From Deltaproteobacteria bacterium (GTDB lineage: Bacteria > UBA10199 > JADGCS01): 47,322 nucleotides of DNA. The DNA lies in the NCBI GenBank assembly GCA_024233595.1, contig JACKPK010000012.1:1-47322 (forward strand), in the 5' to 3' direction. The notes beneath the pieces are model-generated. The model saw only the letters and a program-made list of their open reading frames with translations. It ran no database searches and was not told the DNA's origin. Numbering within the stretch: the first letter of the stretch is position 1; the number at the start of each line of letters is the position of its first letter. The translations under genes and the position numbers were made by a program. Shown piece after piece: positions 24,263-32,955 of this stretch.

Positions 24263-24689
24263 AACGCAAGACTTTCTGCAGCCTCGAATTCAGATACAGA
24301 CAAACCCAGAAAGACGCTTTCCAGACATAAAGCTCTTCCTAGCACGACATGCGTGTGCCTTTTCCCGTGATCTGAATGTGTGTGATCAGGTTAAATGAAT
24401 GCGCCTTTTCCCAAAGAGCGCGATAAGTTGATCACAGCTTTCCAACGTAATGCCCATAACGTGTAAAGCCATGCGAAGACTTGCTGAAATGAAAATCAAC
24501 AAGTCCCACAATTATAGCAGTTTTCGGTCAGAAAGGAACGAGAGTTGTGGGCGTGTGCTGATTTTATTTGAAGTTGAATTTAACAACACAAGACAAGAGC
24601 AACAAGAGAAGACAAGCCATATTAATCTAAAATGAAGAATTAAAAATTAAAACTTGATCAAAACGCCTATTTCCTTATTCAGTTAAATA
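24263..24689. other. Interval upstream of flagellin
   Basis: No confident gene. A 13-bp direct repeat with one mismatch (TGTGCCTTTTCCC at 24354 and TGCGCCTTTTCCC at 24400) and several TGATC/GATCA half-palindromes lie within 150 nt of the flagellin start. An AT-rich block near 24632-24651 is a reverse-complement member of the dispersed repeat also found at 45-68. I could not place a convincing sigma-28 promoter. Confidence 0.4.
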
Positions 24690-24866
24690 ATGAAAAATGA
24701 CTCATCCGAAGACAACAAAGAAATGGTCCTATGGTTACAATTTATATCAGAACGAATCAAAGAGGCTAACACAGGATTTTTGTATGAACATGACATGTTA
24801 TTTGATGAGATTGAACGAAACCTACTCAACAACCCTTACCCTAGTGGATCAAAGGTTTTGGGCTGA
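24690..24866 (+). CDS. Small acidic 58-aa protein convergent with flhB
   Basis: A 58-residue ORF starting MKNDSSEDNKEMVLWLQFIS and continuing ERIKEANTGFLYEHDMLFDE. Composition is like that of a real helical protein: balanced charged residues, no low complexity. No family recognised; small antitoxins and flagellar chaperones have this general look, but neither is supported by a motif. It overlaps the 3' end of flhB by 31 nt on the opposite strand. No ribosome site is evident before the ATG. Confidence 0.4.
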   Translation: MKNDSSEDNKEMVLWLQFISERIKEANTGFLYEHDMLFDEIERNLLNNPYPSGSKVLG

Positions 24867-25960
24867 TCGTCATCTTCTACGACTTCATCTCCTTCAGCAA
24901 CCAAACCTTCTTTAAGTTCGTAAACATAGGCCAAAACCTCAGCTACGGGCTCATAAAGATCTTCCGGAATACCTGCACCCTCTTCCACTTGCAAAAGTGC
25001 CCAAGCCAAAGGAACATTCCGCACAATGGGGACACCCTCTTCGCGCGCAATCTCTAACATCATTTCGGCAAATTTTTTCTGCCCTTTTAGAAGAACTTCA
25101 GGAGCGGCCATTTCTTCGCGATCGTACTGAATAGCAACTGCCACATGTGTTGGGTTAGACACCACAGCATCGGCCTTTTTGACATTTTGTTTGGCATCAC
25201 CAAAAACCATCTCGCGATGAATACGACGCCGTTCGCCTTTGATTTGTGGATCACCTTCATCTTGCTTGTACTCGCGTTTGACTTCATCTTTTGTCATGCG
25301 TTGCCGTTTGGCAAAATCCCATTGCTGAATGCCCATGTCTAAAAGGGAAATCACCAAAAAGATCAGCGCGACTTTAATAAAAAAACTTGTGATGATTTCA
25401 CCAGCCAGCATCACGCCTTCAATGATGTTCACGCGTGGGCTCAAGAGAATCTCTTGCAAGAACTGATCAACCGTAAAGTAAGCCAGGTAAATCACCACCG
25501 TGAGCTTAAACATATTTTTGATGAGCTCGATGAAAGTTTTGGCTTTAAAGATATTTTTAAAACCCTCAACGGGGTTGAGTTTTTCGATTTTGGGTTTGAG
25601 TGGCTCGGTGCTAAAAATCGCACCCACCTGCAGGTAATTGGCCACAATGGCCGCCACCATGCCCGCAATAAAAATAGGACCCAAGATTTTCACAAGCGCA
25701 AAGAACCCCATTTTGCCAAGCGACCACATGTCATTACCAGTGAGAGGGTCTTTAGAAACCATGGCGAAGGTCTTACGCATAAAGAGTTCAACCTCTGACG
25801 CAATGGTGCCGGTCATGAGCGCCACAGTCGCAAAAATAGCCACCATCACCACCACCATGGTGAGGTCTTTGCTTTTGGCCACGTCCCCTTTTTTCCGCGC
25901 TTCACGTAATTTTTTGGGGGTGGCTTCTTCGGTTTTTTCCTGACTTTGATCGTTAGCCAT
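24836..25960 (-). CDS. flhB: Flagellar type III export switch protein FlhB
   Basis: A 374-aa inner-membrane export-apparatus protein. The N-terminus EKTEEATPKKLREARKKGD is the FlhB signature, followed by four membrane segments (about 34-215) and the cytoplasmic domain with the self-cleaving NPTH in VVSNPTHVAVAIQYDRE. The autocleavage switches export from hook to filament substrates. The C-terminus has an acidic extension (EGDEVVEDDDQPKTFDPLG) longer than in enteric FlhB. Other fli/flh genes are not in the window, so it is split from the main export cluster or at its edge. Confidence 0.94.
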   Translation of the reverse strand: MANDQSQEKTEEATPKKLREARKKGDVAKSKDLTMVVVMVAIFATVALMTGTIASEVELFMRKTFAMVSKDPLTGNDMWSLGKMGFFALVKILGPIFIAGMVAAIVANYLQVGAIFSTEPLKPKIEKLNPVEGFKNIFKAKTFIELIKNMFKLTVVIYLAYFTVDQFLQEILLSPRVNIIEGVMLAGEIITSFFIKVALIFLVISLLDMGIQQWDFAKRQRMTKDEVKREYKQDEGDPQIKGERRRIHREMVFGDAKQNVKKADAVVSNPTHVAVAIQYDREEMAAPEVLLKGQKKFAEMMLEIAREEGVPIVRNVPLAWALLQVEEGAGIPEDLYEPVAEVLAYVYELKEGLVAEGDEVVEDDDQPKTFDPLG

Positions 25961-26185
25961 TGGTGTTCACTTTTGTTAATTCTCTTAACCCCTCTTAAAA
26001 TAAAAGGGTTTTGACCTCATCTTGTTATCGGTCATTTGAACATGAAAATCCACTCTGCAGCAAAAGGAAAAAAAATGTCAGAATATTAAAAAAACGCGCA
26101 ACTCTTCTTCCACCCTTGCGATACAAGAATCAGAAGCAAGAGTTAAGCAAATAAAGCTTGTAAACTATTTAAATGATTTAAAAAA

Positions 26186-26398
26186 ATGAATTCAGACGCA
26201 GACAACATCCTAAGAGAACTCCGCAAGTTGCAAGAGCAAGTGCAAATCATTAGCCGCGACCAAAAGGAGATGAAGAAAGAAATGAAAATGATTTTTTCGG
26301 ACCTCGCGCATTTTGAAGGCATGGTCTTAAAAGTCATGGATCACTCTGCGAGTTTGATGAGCCCCAACCTTTTTACCAAAAAAGATTTACAGCATTAA
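26186..26398 (+). CDS. Small coiled-coil protein
   Basis: A 70-aa protein with a continuous heptad-like helix (LRELRKLQEQVQIISRDQKE, then EMKKEMKMIF) and a short polar tail. No known family. It starts at 26186 without a clear ribosome site and converges on the acyl-CoA synthetase gene with a 4-nt overlap at the stop codons. A longer opposite-strand frame in the same place is rejected because of composition. Confidence 0.5.
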   Translation: MNSDADNILRELRKLQEQVQIISRDQKEMKKEMKMIFSDLAHFEGMVLKVMDHSASLMSPNLFTKKDLQH

Positions 26399-28341
26399 GA
26401 CAAAACCGGGATGCCTTCTAAAAGGTCCGGGTTCTCAACGCTTGCTAAATCGCCCACATCTTGACCAAGGTACTTCTTCTTGATTGTGCCACGCACGATT
26501 TTTCCTGAACGCGTTTTGGGCAAGGCACTCACAAAATACACCGAACTGGGTTTAAGGGTTTTGCCAAGCTGGCGCATGACCCATTTTTTTAGTGCCGTAT
26601 TCAAATAAGCCGTTCCCCCAATGTCAGGTCGCAAAACAGCGAAGCACACCAAGGACTCGCCTTTAAGATCATCAGGAATGCCAATGGCACAGGCTTCATT
26701 CACAAAAGGATGATCGCACAGACAGGATTCGATTTCGGATGGACCCGTGCGCTTGCCCGCAATCTTAATGGTGTCATCAGCACGTCCTCTTAAAAACCAT
26801 TGCCCATCTTCGTCGCGCACCGCCCAATCACCGTGATTCCAAATGTTTTTAAAACGCGAAAAGTAAGTGTCTAAATAACGTTGGCGATCACCCAAAAAAC
26901 CTTTTGTCATGGATGGCGCCGGCTTCTTACAAACCAAATACCCCACTTCACCGGACTCCGCGCTGTAACCACCTTCGGTGTAAACATCGACCGCCATGCC
27001 AAGCCCCGGGCTTTGCAAGGAGCAAGCTTTCAGCTCTTTGATGATGAGCGGCGCAAGCAAACAACCCATGAGCTCCGTGCCACCTGAGATGTTCATGATT
27101 GGCACTTGCTTCTTACCAATTTGTTCAAAGCACCACATGTAGGCATCGTTATCCCATGGTTCACCCGTAGAGCCAATCACACGCAACTTACTCATTTTGT
27201 GCTTTCGACCCATTTGAGGGTTTTCGCGCATCCAAAGTCGCACCAAGGTGGGAGACACTCCTAAATGCGTCACGCCTTCTTTTTCGGCTAAAGTCAGAAC
27301 CCGGTCTGATTGAGGGTAATGTGGTGCACCTTCGCAAATGACCAAGGTGGCACCAAAGTGTGTGGTGCCAATGATCTCCCACGGCCCCATCATCCAACCA
27401 ATGTCAGTCACCCAAAAAAATGTGTCTTTTGGTTTTACATCAAAATTAAAAAAGAATTCTTTGGTGACTTGCGCCAGAGTGCCCGCGTGCGTGTGCACGG
27501 TTCCTTTTGGCTTGCCGGTTGTGCCCGACGTGTAAATCACCATGCACTCGTGATCACTTGGCAACTCTTCGCATTCTGCCTCGTCGCTTTGCGCAGACAT
27601 CACCTCATCGTAAAAAACATCGCGCCCTGGTGTTAAAGGAACATCGTCTAAAAACAAACGCCGCACCACAACACATTTGCTCACGCTCGGGCTATTTTCC
27701 AATGCGGGATCCAGCATCTCTTTGACACGCACTTCTTTGCCACGGCGCAAACTGGCATCGCAAGTGAACACCATTTTGACTTGCGCATCGTTAAGACGTG
27801 TGGACACAGCCTCGGCACCAAAGCCAGAAAAAATAGGCACAACCACGGCACCTACTTTAAGAATGGCAAAGTAAATGGGGATGAGCTCCGCAATCATTGG
27901 TAAATACAACGCCACCATGTCACCCTTTTGAATGCCAGACGCTTTTAGAAAATTAGCAACGCGGTTTGTTTGCTCAAAAAGCTCTTGGTAGGTCATGGTC
28001 TTGCGTGCGCCACATTCGCCCTGCCAAACAACAGCCGTTTTCTTTGCAAAACGTTTATTTGCCGCGTGTCGATCAACGCAATTTTCAGTGATGTTAAGGC
28101 GGCCACCCACAAACCATTTGGCAAAGGCCACGCCGTGAGAGCCATCAACAAGTTGTGTGTACGGTTCAGACCAAGAGATATTGGTTTCGTGCACGCAAGA
28201 ATCCCAAAACCATTCGATGCCGGTTGTGCAGCGTTGAATCAATTCTTTATAGGATTTGATTTCGTGACGCTTCATGAAAGCCGTCACGTTGGCTTCGCGT
28301 ATTTGTTTTGCTGATGGTTTCCAAATGACTTCGTTTGCCAT
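26395..28341 (-). CDS. Acetyl/propionyl-CoA synthetase-like AMP-forming ligase
   Basis: A 648-aa ANL-superfamily enzyme with the acetyl-CoA synthetase N-terminal cap. Motifs: YTSGTTGKPKGTVHTHAG (P-loop), STGEPWDNDAY, the hinge region near RGRADDTIKIAGKR, and TRSGKIVRG containing the catalytic Lys that is acetylated in this family. It activates a short-chain acid to acyl-AMP then acyl-CoA. Acetate is the default guess. Propionate or a branched acid is possible, as a propionyl-CoA carboxylase operon exists elsewhere in the window. GGGGGAA lies 6 nt before the ATG, which follows the GT-C gene stop by 1 nt, so it is translationally coupled to the glycosyltransferase genes. Confidence 0.85.
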   Translation of the reverse strand: MANEVIWKPSAKQIREANVTAFMKRHEIKSYKELIQRCTTGIEWFWDSCVHETNISWSEPYTQLVDGSHGVAFAKWFVGGRLNITENCVDRHAANKRFAKKTAVVWQGECGARKTMTYQELFEQTNRVANFLKASGIQKGDMVALYLPMIAELIPIYFAILKVGAVVVPIFSGFGAEAVSTRLNDAQVKMVFTCDASLRRGKEVRVKEMLDPALENSPSVSKCVVVRRLFLDDVPLTPGRDVFYDEVMSAQSDEAECEELPSDHECMVIYTSGTTGKPKGTVHTHAGTLAQVTKEFFFNFDVKPKDTFFWVTDIGWMMGPWEIIGTTHFGATLVICEGAPHYPQSDRVLTLAEKEGVTHLGVSPTLVRLWMRENPQMGRKHKMSKLRVIGSTGEPWDNDAYMWCFEQIGKKQVPIMNISGGTELMGCLLAPLIIKELKACSLQSPGLGMAVDVYTEGGYSAESGEVGYLVCKKPAPSMTKGFLGDRQRYLDTYFSRFKNIWNHGDWAVRDEDGQWFLRGRADDTIKIAGKRTGPSEIESCLCDHPFVNEACAIGIPDDLKGESLVCFAVLRPDIGGTAYLNTALKKWVMRQLGKTLKPSSVYFVSALPKTRSGKIVRGTIKKKYLGQDVGDLASVENPDLLEGIPVLS

Positions 28342-28342
28342 A

Positions 28343-30115
28343 TCAAATTCCCCCTGTCATCAGGCCGACTCGATCTTTTTTAATACGATAGATGATCAAG
28401 CCATCCACCACTTTCTCTAGCACGTAATTATCTAAAACAAAGCGTTTTAAGAGCTCGTAACGGTGAATCGGGTAATAACCAAAACCTCGGATATTGGCTG
28501 GTGATGAATCAATAAAAAGTGTTGGCGGCCGCAAAAGAAAGTCTGCAAAGACTTTCTGCCAATACGGGTGGTCGATTCTAGCCAAAAGTTCTGGAACTGT
28601 GAACAGCTCCGATTCACCAATGCGAGAAAAATTTTTAGGCATGGTGAACGCTTGCGGGTTGCGTTTGGAAAATGGTGTTGGGTCAAAGTCGTTTTGCAAC
28701 ATTTCGGTGACTTTTAAATCCTGCCCCGTGGCCCGCACATACTCCATGGCTGGCGACCCTGGTGATGTCCCTGCCAAAATATCACTCCAAAAATAAGCTG
28801 TGGACGGCAGGCGCTCCGAATAAAAATAAAGCTGCGGAACATTCCCCCAAATGTAAATGCGATCTTTTGGAGTCGTGTTTTTGTTAACGTAATCAATTGC
28901 TTTGTCGACATCGTTTGGCATGGTCGAAATATTAAACGCCCCTTCAAAGAAAAACACAGCCAAGGGAAGAACAATAAAAAAGGTCAAACGTTTGCGGATA
29001 AAAAATAAAAGCGACACCGCTGCTTGGTGGTGTAAATTACGATTGGATTTTATATTGTCGCCATGAGCAATGGCCGCACGCAAGCGCGTGTCAAAACGTT
29101 TGATTCCGGAAGCCGCCAACAAGGACAAAGGCACCAAAAGAAAAACATAGTAATGATAAAACACACGTTTGCCCAAGGCCACAGTGAACCAAACCAAAAT
29201 CAGCCAAAGCGATAAAAAGAAAATCTTCTGCCAAATATCACGATGCTTGTTGTGAATCCGAAACACCGATCGCATCCCGTAAAACGAAAAGGCTGTCATG
29301 CCCAAAGCGCAAGCAAATACAAGACCGGTGCGAATAAAGAACTTAAGCACCCAATACAATTGCGAAAGCCCAGAATGTGATTCAATGTAGGTCGCATTGG
29401 TTTCAGTGACCTTGGTCCACATGAGCGCAAACCCTTGCCCCAAAGGCGACACAAACAATGCAGGGAAAAACAACACCACGCAAAAACCGAGCATTAATAA
29501 AATCCAACGCAAGATAATTTGCTCGCCCATCATCAAAACCGAAATGGCCATGGCCAAGCCAATCACACCAATCGGTGCTTTAAAAAGCGTCGCTACGGCC
29601 ACTAAGCATCCTGAAACAAAAAAGGCCCAAGCCGAACCTTTTTTAATGCCATGAAAAAACACACCCGCGCAAAGAGCTGCTGGCAAAAGACTTAAACTTT
29701 CGGCGCTGGGTGTGTGAAAATCTTTGCTCATAAAAGTTTGCGAAAAAACGCAGTAAAACAAAGCTGCCCACAACCCGGTACGACGATCATCTAATTTTGA
29801 TCCCGCCCAAAACAACGCAAGAATGGTGAGTGACTTCCACAACACGTGAAAAATATGCATGGGCACCAGGCTATTGTGTTCAAAAAACACATACACCCAA
29901 TGATACAAATAATGCGTGAGCAAGTAAGTGCTGCCCAAAAAATCCCGCAAATCAAGGTCACCACTTTGCAAAAGTCGTGCGTGTAAAGCGTTGGTGAGCT
30001 CATCAATGTTGTAATAAGGAACCCATAGACCAGGCAGCCCCAGCAGAAGATTAAGAAGAATAATCGCTGCGAGTTTGTTTTGAGTTGCTGATTGTTTGCT
30101 AAACTCAGCTTTCAC
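28343..30115 (-). CDS. GT-C glycosyltransferase, family 39-like (ArnT/PMT-type)
   Basis: A 590-aa polytopic inner-membrane protein with about 11-13 hydrophobic segments. The N-terminal loop contains PYYNIDELTNALHARLLQSG; the acidic DE before the second segment is the position of the catalytic acid in the lipid-phosphate-sugar-using GT-C fold. The C-terminal 120 residues are soluble. It presumably moves a sugar from a polyprenyl-phosphate donor to a lipid or protein acceptor on the periplasmic side. It overlaps the GT4 gene upstream by 11 nt and precedes the acyl-CoA ligase. Donor and acceptor are unknown. Confidence 0.72.
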   Translation of the reverse strand: MKAEFSKQSATQNKLAAIILLNLLLGLPGLWVPYYNIDELTNALHARLLQSGDLDLRDFLGSTYLLTHYLYHWVYVFFEHNSLVPMHIFHVLWKSLTILALFWAGSKLDDRRTGLWAALFYCVFSQTFMSKDFHTPSAESLSLLPAALCAGVFFHGIKKGSAWAFFVSGCLVAVATLFKAPIGVIGLAMAISVLMMGEQIILRWILLMLGFCVVLFFPALFVSPLGQGFALMWTKVTETNATYIESHSGLSQLYWVLKFFIRTGLVFACALGMTAFSFYGMRSVFRIHNKHRDIWQKIFFLSLWLILVWFTVALGKRVFYHYYVFLLVPLSLLAASGIKRFDTRLRAAIAHGDNIKSNRNLHHQAAVSLLFFIRKRLTFFIVLPLAVFFFEGAFNISTMPNDVDKAIDYVNKNTTPKDRIYIWGNVPQLYFYSERLPSTAYFWSDILAGTSPGSPAMEYVRATGQDLKVTEMLQNDFDPTPFSKRNPQAFTMPKNFSRIGESELFTVPELLARIDHPYWQKVFADFLLRPPTLFIDSSPANIRGFGYYPIHRYELLKRFVLDNYVLEKVVDGLIIYRIKKDRVGLMTGGI

Positions 30116-31289
30116 TTAAACAACCCTCAATCAAATCACGATAAGATTCGCTCACACTTTGCCAGGTGTATTTTTGAACAAGTTCAAAAGAAGCATTTTG
30201 CAAGCTCCAGAGCGCATCCTGTTGCGCTAACAAACCTTTTAAATAAGAAGCAAAATCACCCAACTGTGTTTTATCGATCAGAAATCCATTTTTTTGATTG
30301 ATGACCAATTCATCTGTTCCAGGCGCTTTGGTTGCAATAATGGCCAACGACGAAGCCATGGCTTCTAAAATCACATTGGGCATGCCTTCAAAATCGCTCG
30401 ACATCACAAACACATCTGCGTTGTGATAATGACGCGTGATCAAATCGCGATCACACCAACCTCTAAAAAAAACAGTTTGGTTTAATGTGCCATCGCTCTG
30501 GCTTTGCGTTTCTAAACGATCACGCAAAGGGCCATCGCCAACAATATTAAGCTTAATAGACATAAGGCCTTCGCCTTGCAATTGCTTCCAAACTTGCAAA
30601 AGCCGAAAGAGTTTCTTTTGTTCTGACAAACGCCCCACGGTCACCGCGTACAAAATAGGTTTGGGTGCAGTGAAATTTCTTTTTAGAAAAAAGCGCTCGT
30701 CGACACCATTGGGAATAACATGAATTGGGGTTTGCTGATCAAAAGCCAAGGCCAAGTTTTTTAACCCTTGTGAATTGGTTGTGAGAGCCTTGGCACCACG
30801 CCACACCAAACGCGTCAACCACGAGCTCAATTTGTGAAAGGTCGCAAGCTGTTCTGGCAAAAAGCCTGGCACATCACCGCCACGCAGCGCCACCACATAA
30901 GGAACACGATACAGCTCTTTTAAAAACCAAGCCGCAGGGCCCGATGGAATAGAAAAAAAAGTCAGCACGCAATCTGGTTTTGTTTTTTTATAAATAGACG
31001 GCGCACACAAAACACTCATGATCAAAAAAATCGCCATCTCGAACACAGAACATTTTTCTTTGTACCGACGTAAAGTGGGGATGCGAAAAACACGCACACC
31101 TTCATCATCTTCTTCCTTGGGCTGATCATCAAAACGACTGGTGAGAACGCTGACTTCCCACCCCATACGCACCAAATGGCGACAGATCATTTGTGATGCA
31201 TGACCGCCACCCCCGCCAAGAGGCGGGTATTCGTAATTGATTAATAAAAGACGACGGGGATTGTCTGACGTGGACGAGTTGGGATCCAT
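30105..31289 (-). CDS. Family 4 glycosyltransferase
   Basis: A 394-aa GT-B retaining glycosyltransferase. The N-terminal loop YEYPPLGGGGGHASQM binds the acceptor/donor phosphate. The C-terminal domain has VGRLSEQKKLFRLLQVW, GDGPLRDRLE, and the EX7E motif in FEGMPNVILEAM. No membrane segment; cytosolic face of the inner membrane is typical. It builds a glycolipid or polysaccharide from nucleotide sugars. It is the first gene of a tight operon with the GT-C transferase and the acyl-CoA ligase. Sugar specificity cannot be read. Confidence 0.88.
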   Translation of the reverse strand: MDPNSSTSDNPRRLLLINYEYPPLGGGGGHASQMICRHLVRMGWEVSVLTSRFDDQPKEEDDEGVRVFRIPTLRRYKEKCSVFEMAIFLIMSVLCAPSIYKKTKPDCVLTFFSIPSGPAAWFLKELYRVPYVVALRGGDVPGFLPEQLATFHKLSSWLTRLVWRGAKALTTNSQGLKNLALAFDQQTPIHVIPNGVDERFFLKRNFTAPKPILYAVTVGRLSEQKKLFRLLQVWKQLQGEGLMSIKLNIVGDGPLRDRLETQSQSDGTLNQTVFFRGWCDRDLITRHYHNADVFVMSSDFEGMPNVILEAMASSLAIIATKAPGTDELVINQKNGFLIDKTQLGDFASYLKGLLAQQDALWSLQNASFELVQKYTWQSVSESYRDLIEGCLSES

Positions 31290-31331
31290 AAAACCGCGCT
31301 AAGCGCTTGGCCAAAAGGCCAGGTTCATAAA

Positions 31332-31931
31332 TTATTTTACGATGGGTAAGTATTTATGAACAATGGTGGCGCAATCAGCACGGTCGGAACCGCCAACATG
31401 AGCGCCTTTCCAGTCACCATCTTTGTAAGCCATGCCCACAACACGTTGAGGAAGGTCAATCATGTGCTTCACGTAAGAGCGCCCATTGCCTGCTAAGTCA
31501 GCGCTGTAAAGCAAGCGTGTTTGGTTTGTTTTTGGGTTTTTGCAAATGGCCGTGCAACCATCTAAGACATCTGAGTTTTTGCCACCTTTTTTGGGCATGT
31601 CTTTGCAAGCAATGCCAACCATGTTTTCTGTTTTATCGCAGACATGCAAGACAGGGGATGTTTGAAAATCAACCACGAGCATGTCGTTGCCTTTAACAAC
31701 GTGACGACAAACAGGGCCAACTGCATCGGCGTAATCTGATTTATACAAATCATTGTAAGCCACACCTTGCACACGGTACCCATCGGGACAGCAGCTGACC
31801 GCAAATGGTCTGGCATTGCTACCACAATCGTTATCGTTCACAACAGTGCCACCGCAATACTGAGCCTGAGCAAAGTTACCAACGAGAAGTAAAGACACAC
31901 TCAAAAAACTAAAAATTACTTTACGGAACAC
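31332..31931 (-). CDS. Secreted Cys-rich protein with a threefold internal repeat
   Basis: A 199-aa exported protein. The signal peptide MFRKVIFSFLSVSLLLVGNF ends AQAQ. Ten Cys residues follow. Three imperfect repeats share a hydrophobic G(V/I/M)A(Y/C)(N/K)D core and a Cys some 20 residues later: VQGVAYND, MVGIACKD and VVGMAYKD. This suggests a small disulfide-bonded, possibly beta-propeller or trefoil-like, extracellular domain. No family recognised. The GTG start at 31931 has an excellent AAGGAGG 6 nt away, so expression is probably high. It is set apart from the upstream phosphatidyltransferase genes by a terminator hairpin. Confidence 0.72.
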   Translation of the reverse strand: MFRKVIFSFLSVSLLLVGNFAQAQYCGGTVVNDNDCGSNARPFAVSCCPDGYRVQGVAYNDLYKSDYADAVGPVCRHVVKGNDMLVVDFQTSPVLHVCDKTENMVGIACKDMPKKGGKNSDVLDGCTAICKNPKTNQTRLLYSADLAGNGRSYVKHMIDLPQRVVGMAYKDGDWKGAHVGGSDRADCATIVHKYLPIVK

Positions 31932-31953
31932 GATCCCCTCCTTAAAAATATAT

Positions 31954-31985
31954 TTAGGCCTTTCACAAACCTGTTAAAGGCCTAA
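31954..31985 (-). terminator. Terminator after the phosphatidyltransferase operon
   Basis: TTAGGCCTTT (31954-31963) and AAAGGCCTAA (31976-31985) are exact complements around a 12-nt loop. On the minus strand the stem is followed by ATATATTTTT, a serviceable U-run, just upstream of the ribosome site of the Cys-rich protein gene. Confidence 0.65.
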
Positions 31986-32034
31986 CCAAGCCATAGCGCA
32001 AAGTCAAAGAGACCACAGCAATTTATTAAGAATT

Positions 32035-32955
32035 TTAAACGCTTGCTTGATAAGCCTTTTCGATGCTGTCGATCTCGTTTTTTAACAATCGCACGGCTTT
32101 GTGCCACTGCCATTCGGTCCTAAACATCCATAAATTAAACGGAATCAGGATTGTTAAAAACGCCACCAGTAAGCCATAAGGGCTCCAAGGCGCCATAAAA
32201 GTTCCTAAAATCACCAAAGTGTTATGGTGCCCTTCACCCAAATAAGACCAGGCGTGAATGATGGGATCCAAAAGCGCGTGTGCTCGCTTTTTTTCCTGAT
32301 CACTCAGGATCACTGTTTTCTTTTCCTCGGATCCACGAACAAAAAAATACATTTGAAAGGTCATGGCCAACGCCAAAAACGCTGCCGGTAAATTGAATTT
32401 TTTTAATGACGTTTTGAACAAAGCCCAAGCTTGCATGGCATCTAGATCTTGTTCGTTTTCCTCTTTGCCAGTGAGTTCAAAATAACGCAATTTACGCGCA
32501 TCAAATCGCCAGCAATGCAACACCATGCTAATCGAACTAAAGAACATCAGCCAAAAAACAAACAAGCCCTGACTCTGAAAATAATGCGACTTGTGCAAAG
32601 CCACCCAATAAGCTGTGATCCAAGCAGCATCAAAAAGGCCATCCATGGCACGACCAAAAGGACTGGTTTGACCAGTGAGGCGCGCCACCTGACCATCGCA
32701 ACAATCTAGGATAATCGCAAAAATAGCCACAAAGCCTGCTGCGATAAAATGATGTTTGTAAACCAACCACGCAGAAAGCAACCCAAAGAGCAATGACAAG
32801 GTTGTGATCTGGTTGGGAGAAATTTTAAACTTGATGAGCGTTGGCACCAAACGATGTGCCACGCGCCTGTAAAAGTAGTAGTCGAGCCATTCTTCTACAG
32901 GCAAGGGTTTGAGCGAGCGATGCAGATCATCGTTTTTTGGCGTGATTCCTTTCAT
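32035..32955 (-). CDS. CDP-alcohol phosphatidyltransferase (first of two overlapping genes, downstream)
   Basis: A 306-aa membrane enzyme with the CDP-alcohol transferase motif DGQVARLTGQTSPFGRAMDG preceded by ILDCC, matching D-x2-DG-x2-AR-x8-G-x3-D. About six membrane helices surround it, and there is a polar insertion of about 60 residues in the middle. It displaces CMP from a CDP-activated lipid or headgroup to form a phospholipid. Substrate unknown: inositol, glycerol or another alcohol. It overlaps the upstream phosphatidyltransferase gene by 4 nt (ATGA), so the two proteins are made together. A terminator follows. Confidence 0.85.
   Translation of the reverse strand: MKGITPKNDDLHRSLKPLPVEEWLDYYFYRRVAHRLVPTLIKFKISPNQITTLSLLFGLLSAWLVYKHHFIAAGFVAIFAIILDCCDGQVARLTGQTSPFGRAMDGLFDAAWITAYWVALHKSHYFQSQGLFVFWLMFFSSISMVLHCWRFDARKLRYFELTGKEENEQDLDAMQAWALFKTSLKKFNLPAAFLALAMTFQMYFFVRGSEEKKTVILSDQEKKRAHALLDPIIHAWSYLGEGHHNTLVILGTFMAPWSPYGLLVAFLTILIPFNLWMFRTEWQWHKAVRLLKNEIDSIEKAYQASV

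Noticed and set aside
23913..24398. Plus-strand frame of 161 aa across the flagellin start
   Set aside because: It is opposite to the clear flagellin-like core and has no motif or ribosome site.
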